Shown here: positions 63,965-64,000 of the stretch, in pieces | Layout of the letters: every line of letters begins with the position of its first letter | Position numbering within the stretch: the stretch's first letter is position 1 | Assembly (NCBI RefSeq): GCF_000334455.1 | Contig: NZ_BANX01000016.1 | Span: forward strand, 1 to 64,000 | Length of the DNA: 64,000 nt | DNA from: Gordonia soli NBRC 108243 | Lineage (GTDB): Bacteria; Actinomycetota; Actinomycetes; Mycobacteriales; Mycobacteriaceae | Reading direction: 5' to 3' | Notes under the pieces: generated by a model | What the model was told of the DNA's origin: nothing | Seen by the model: the letters and a program-made list of their open reading frames with translations, nothing else | Database searches by the model: none | Made by a program: the position numbers and the translations under genes

Positions 63965-64000
63965 CCGGCAACGTCCGGCGAACTCGACGCCCCCGGCGGT

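Noticed and set aside
1..64000. CRISPR arrays, tRNA or rRNA genes, insertion sequences, integrases
   Set aside because: No regularly spaced repeats, cloverleaf-like segments, or transposase or integrase motifs were noticed on either strand.

Overview
The window looks like chromosome from a high-GC, mycolic-acid-type actinomycete (Gordonia, Williamsia, Rhodococcus or Nocardia-like; the genus cannot be resolved by eye). The main pointers are a complete YrbE/Mce lipid-import operon with a lipobox-bearing MceE and a MceG ATPase, an FprB-type ferredoxin-NADP reductase, frequent GTG starts, and ATGA/GTGA stop-start overlaps. It falls into two functional halves separated by about 1.4 kb of largely non-coding DNA (roughly 31544-32924).

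Left half (310-31501, all minus strand, read right to left): one apparent 31-kb operon. It begins with a Wzy-type surface polysaccharide system: initiating sugar-phosphate transferase, two GT4 glycosyltransferases, a pyruvyl transferase, a polymerase, a flippase, a chain-length/BY-kinase protein and a DUF4012 membrane protein. Without a break it runs into a DrrA/DrrB-type ABC exporter, a giant six-module nonribosomal peptide synthetase (about 6013 aa, 18 kb) and a low-molecular-weight tyrosine phosphatase. From the polymerase to the phosphatase nearly every junction is a 4-base overlap, so peptide synthesis, export and polysaccharide assembly appear to be made as one unit, with the BY-kinase and its likely phosphatase bracketing the peptide genes. 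The synthetase reads C-A-T x4, C-T (no adenylation domain), C-A-T-TE.

Right half (32925-63879): a catabolic and lipid-import locus. It contains a Rieske oxygenase, a PDR-type reductase, an acyl-CoA ligase, an acyl-CoA dehydrogenase, two enoyl-CoA hydratases, an SDR, an aldehyde dehydrogenase, a fused double CoA-transferase, two thiolase-fold proteins lacking the usual cysteine, a DUF35 partner, an NTF2-like protein, a thioesterase, an APH-family kinase, FprB, a TetR regulator and the mce operon. The substrate is not identifiable from sequence; a hydrophobic cyclic compound (terpenoid, steroid-like or alicyclic acid) is the reasonable guess.

Six intergenic sites in the right half share an ungapped 25-bp imperfect palindrome (half-site TTAATCT / AGATTAA) upstream of the oxygenase, its distant reductase, the ligase, the dehydrogenase, FprB and the NTF2/DUF35/thiolase operon. 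This ties scattered transcription units into one inferred regulon. A second conserved element, a TTGACA-N18-TATGsT promoter with a conserved spacer, precedes both the kinase gene and the mce operon.
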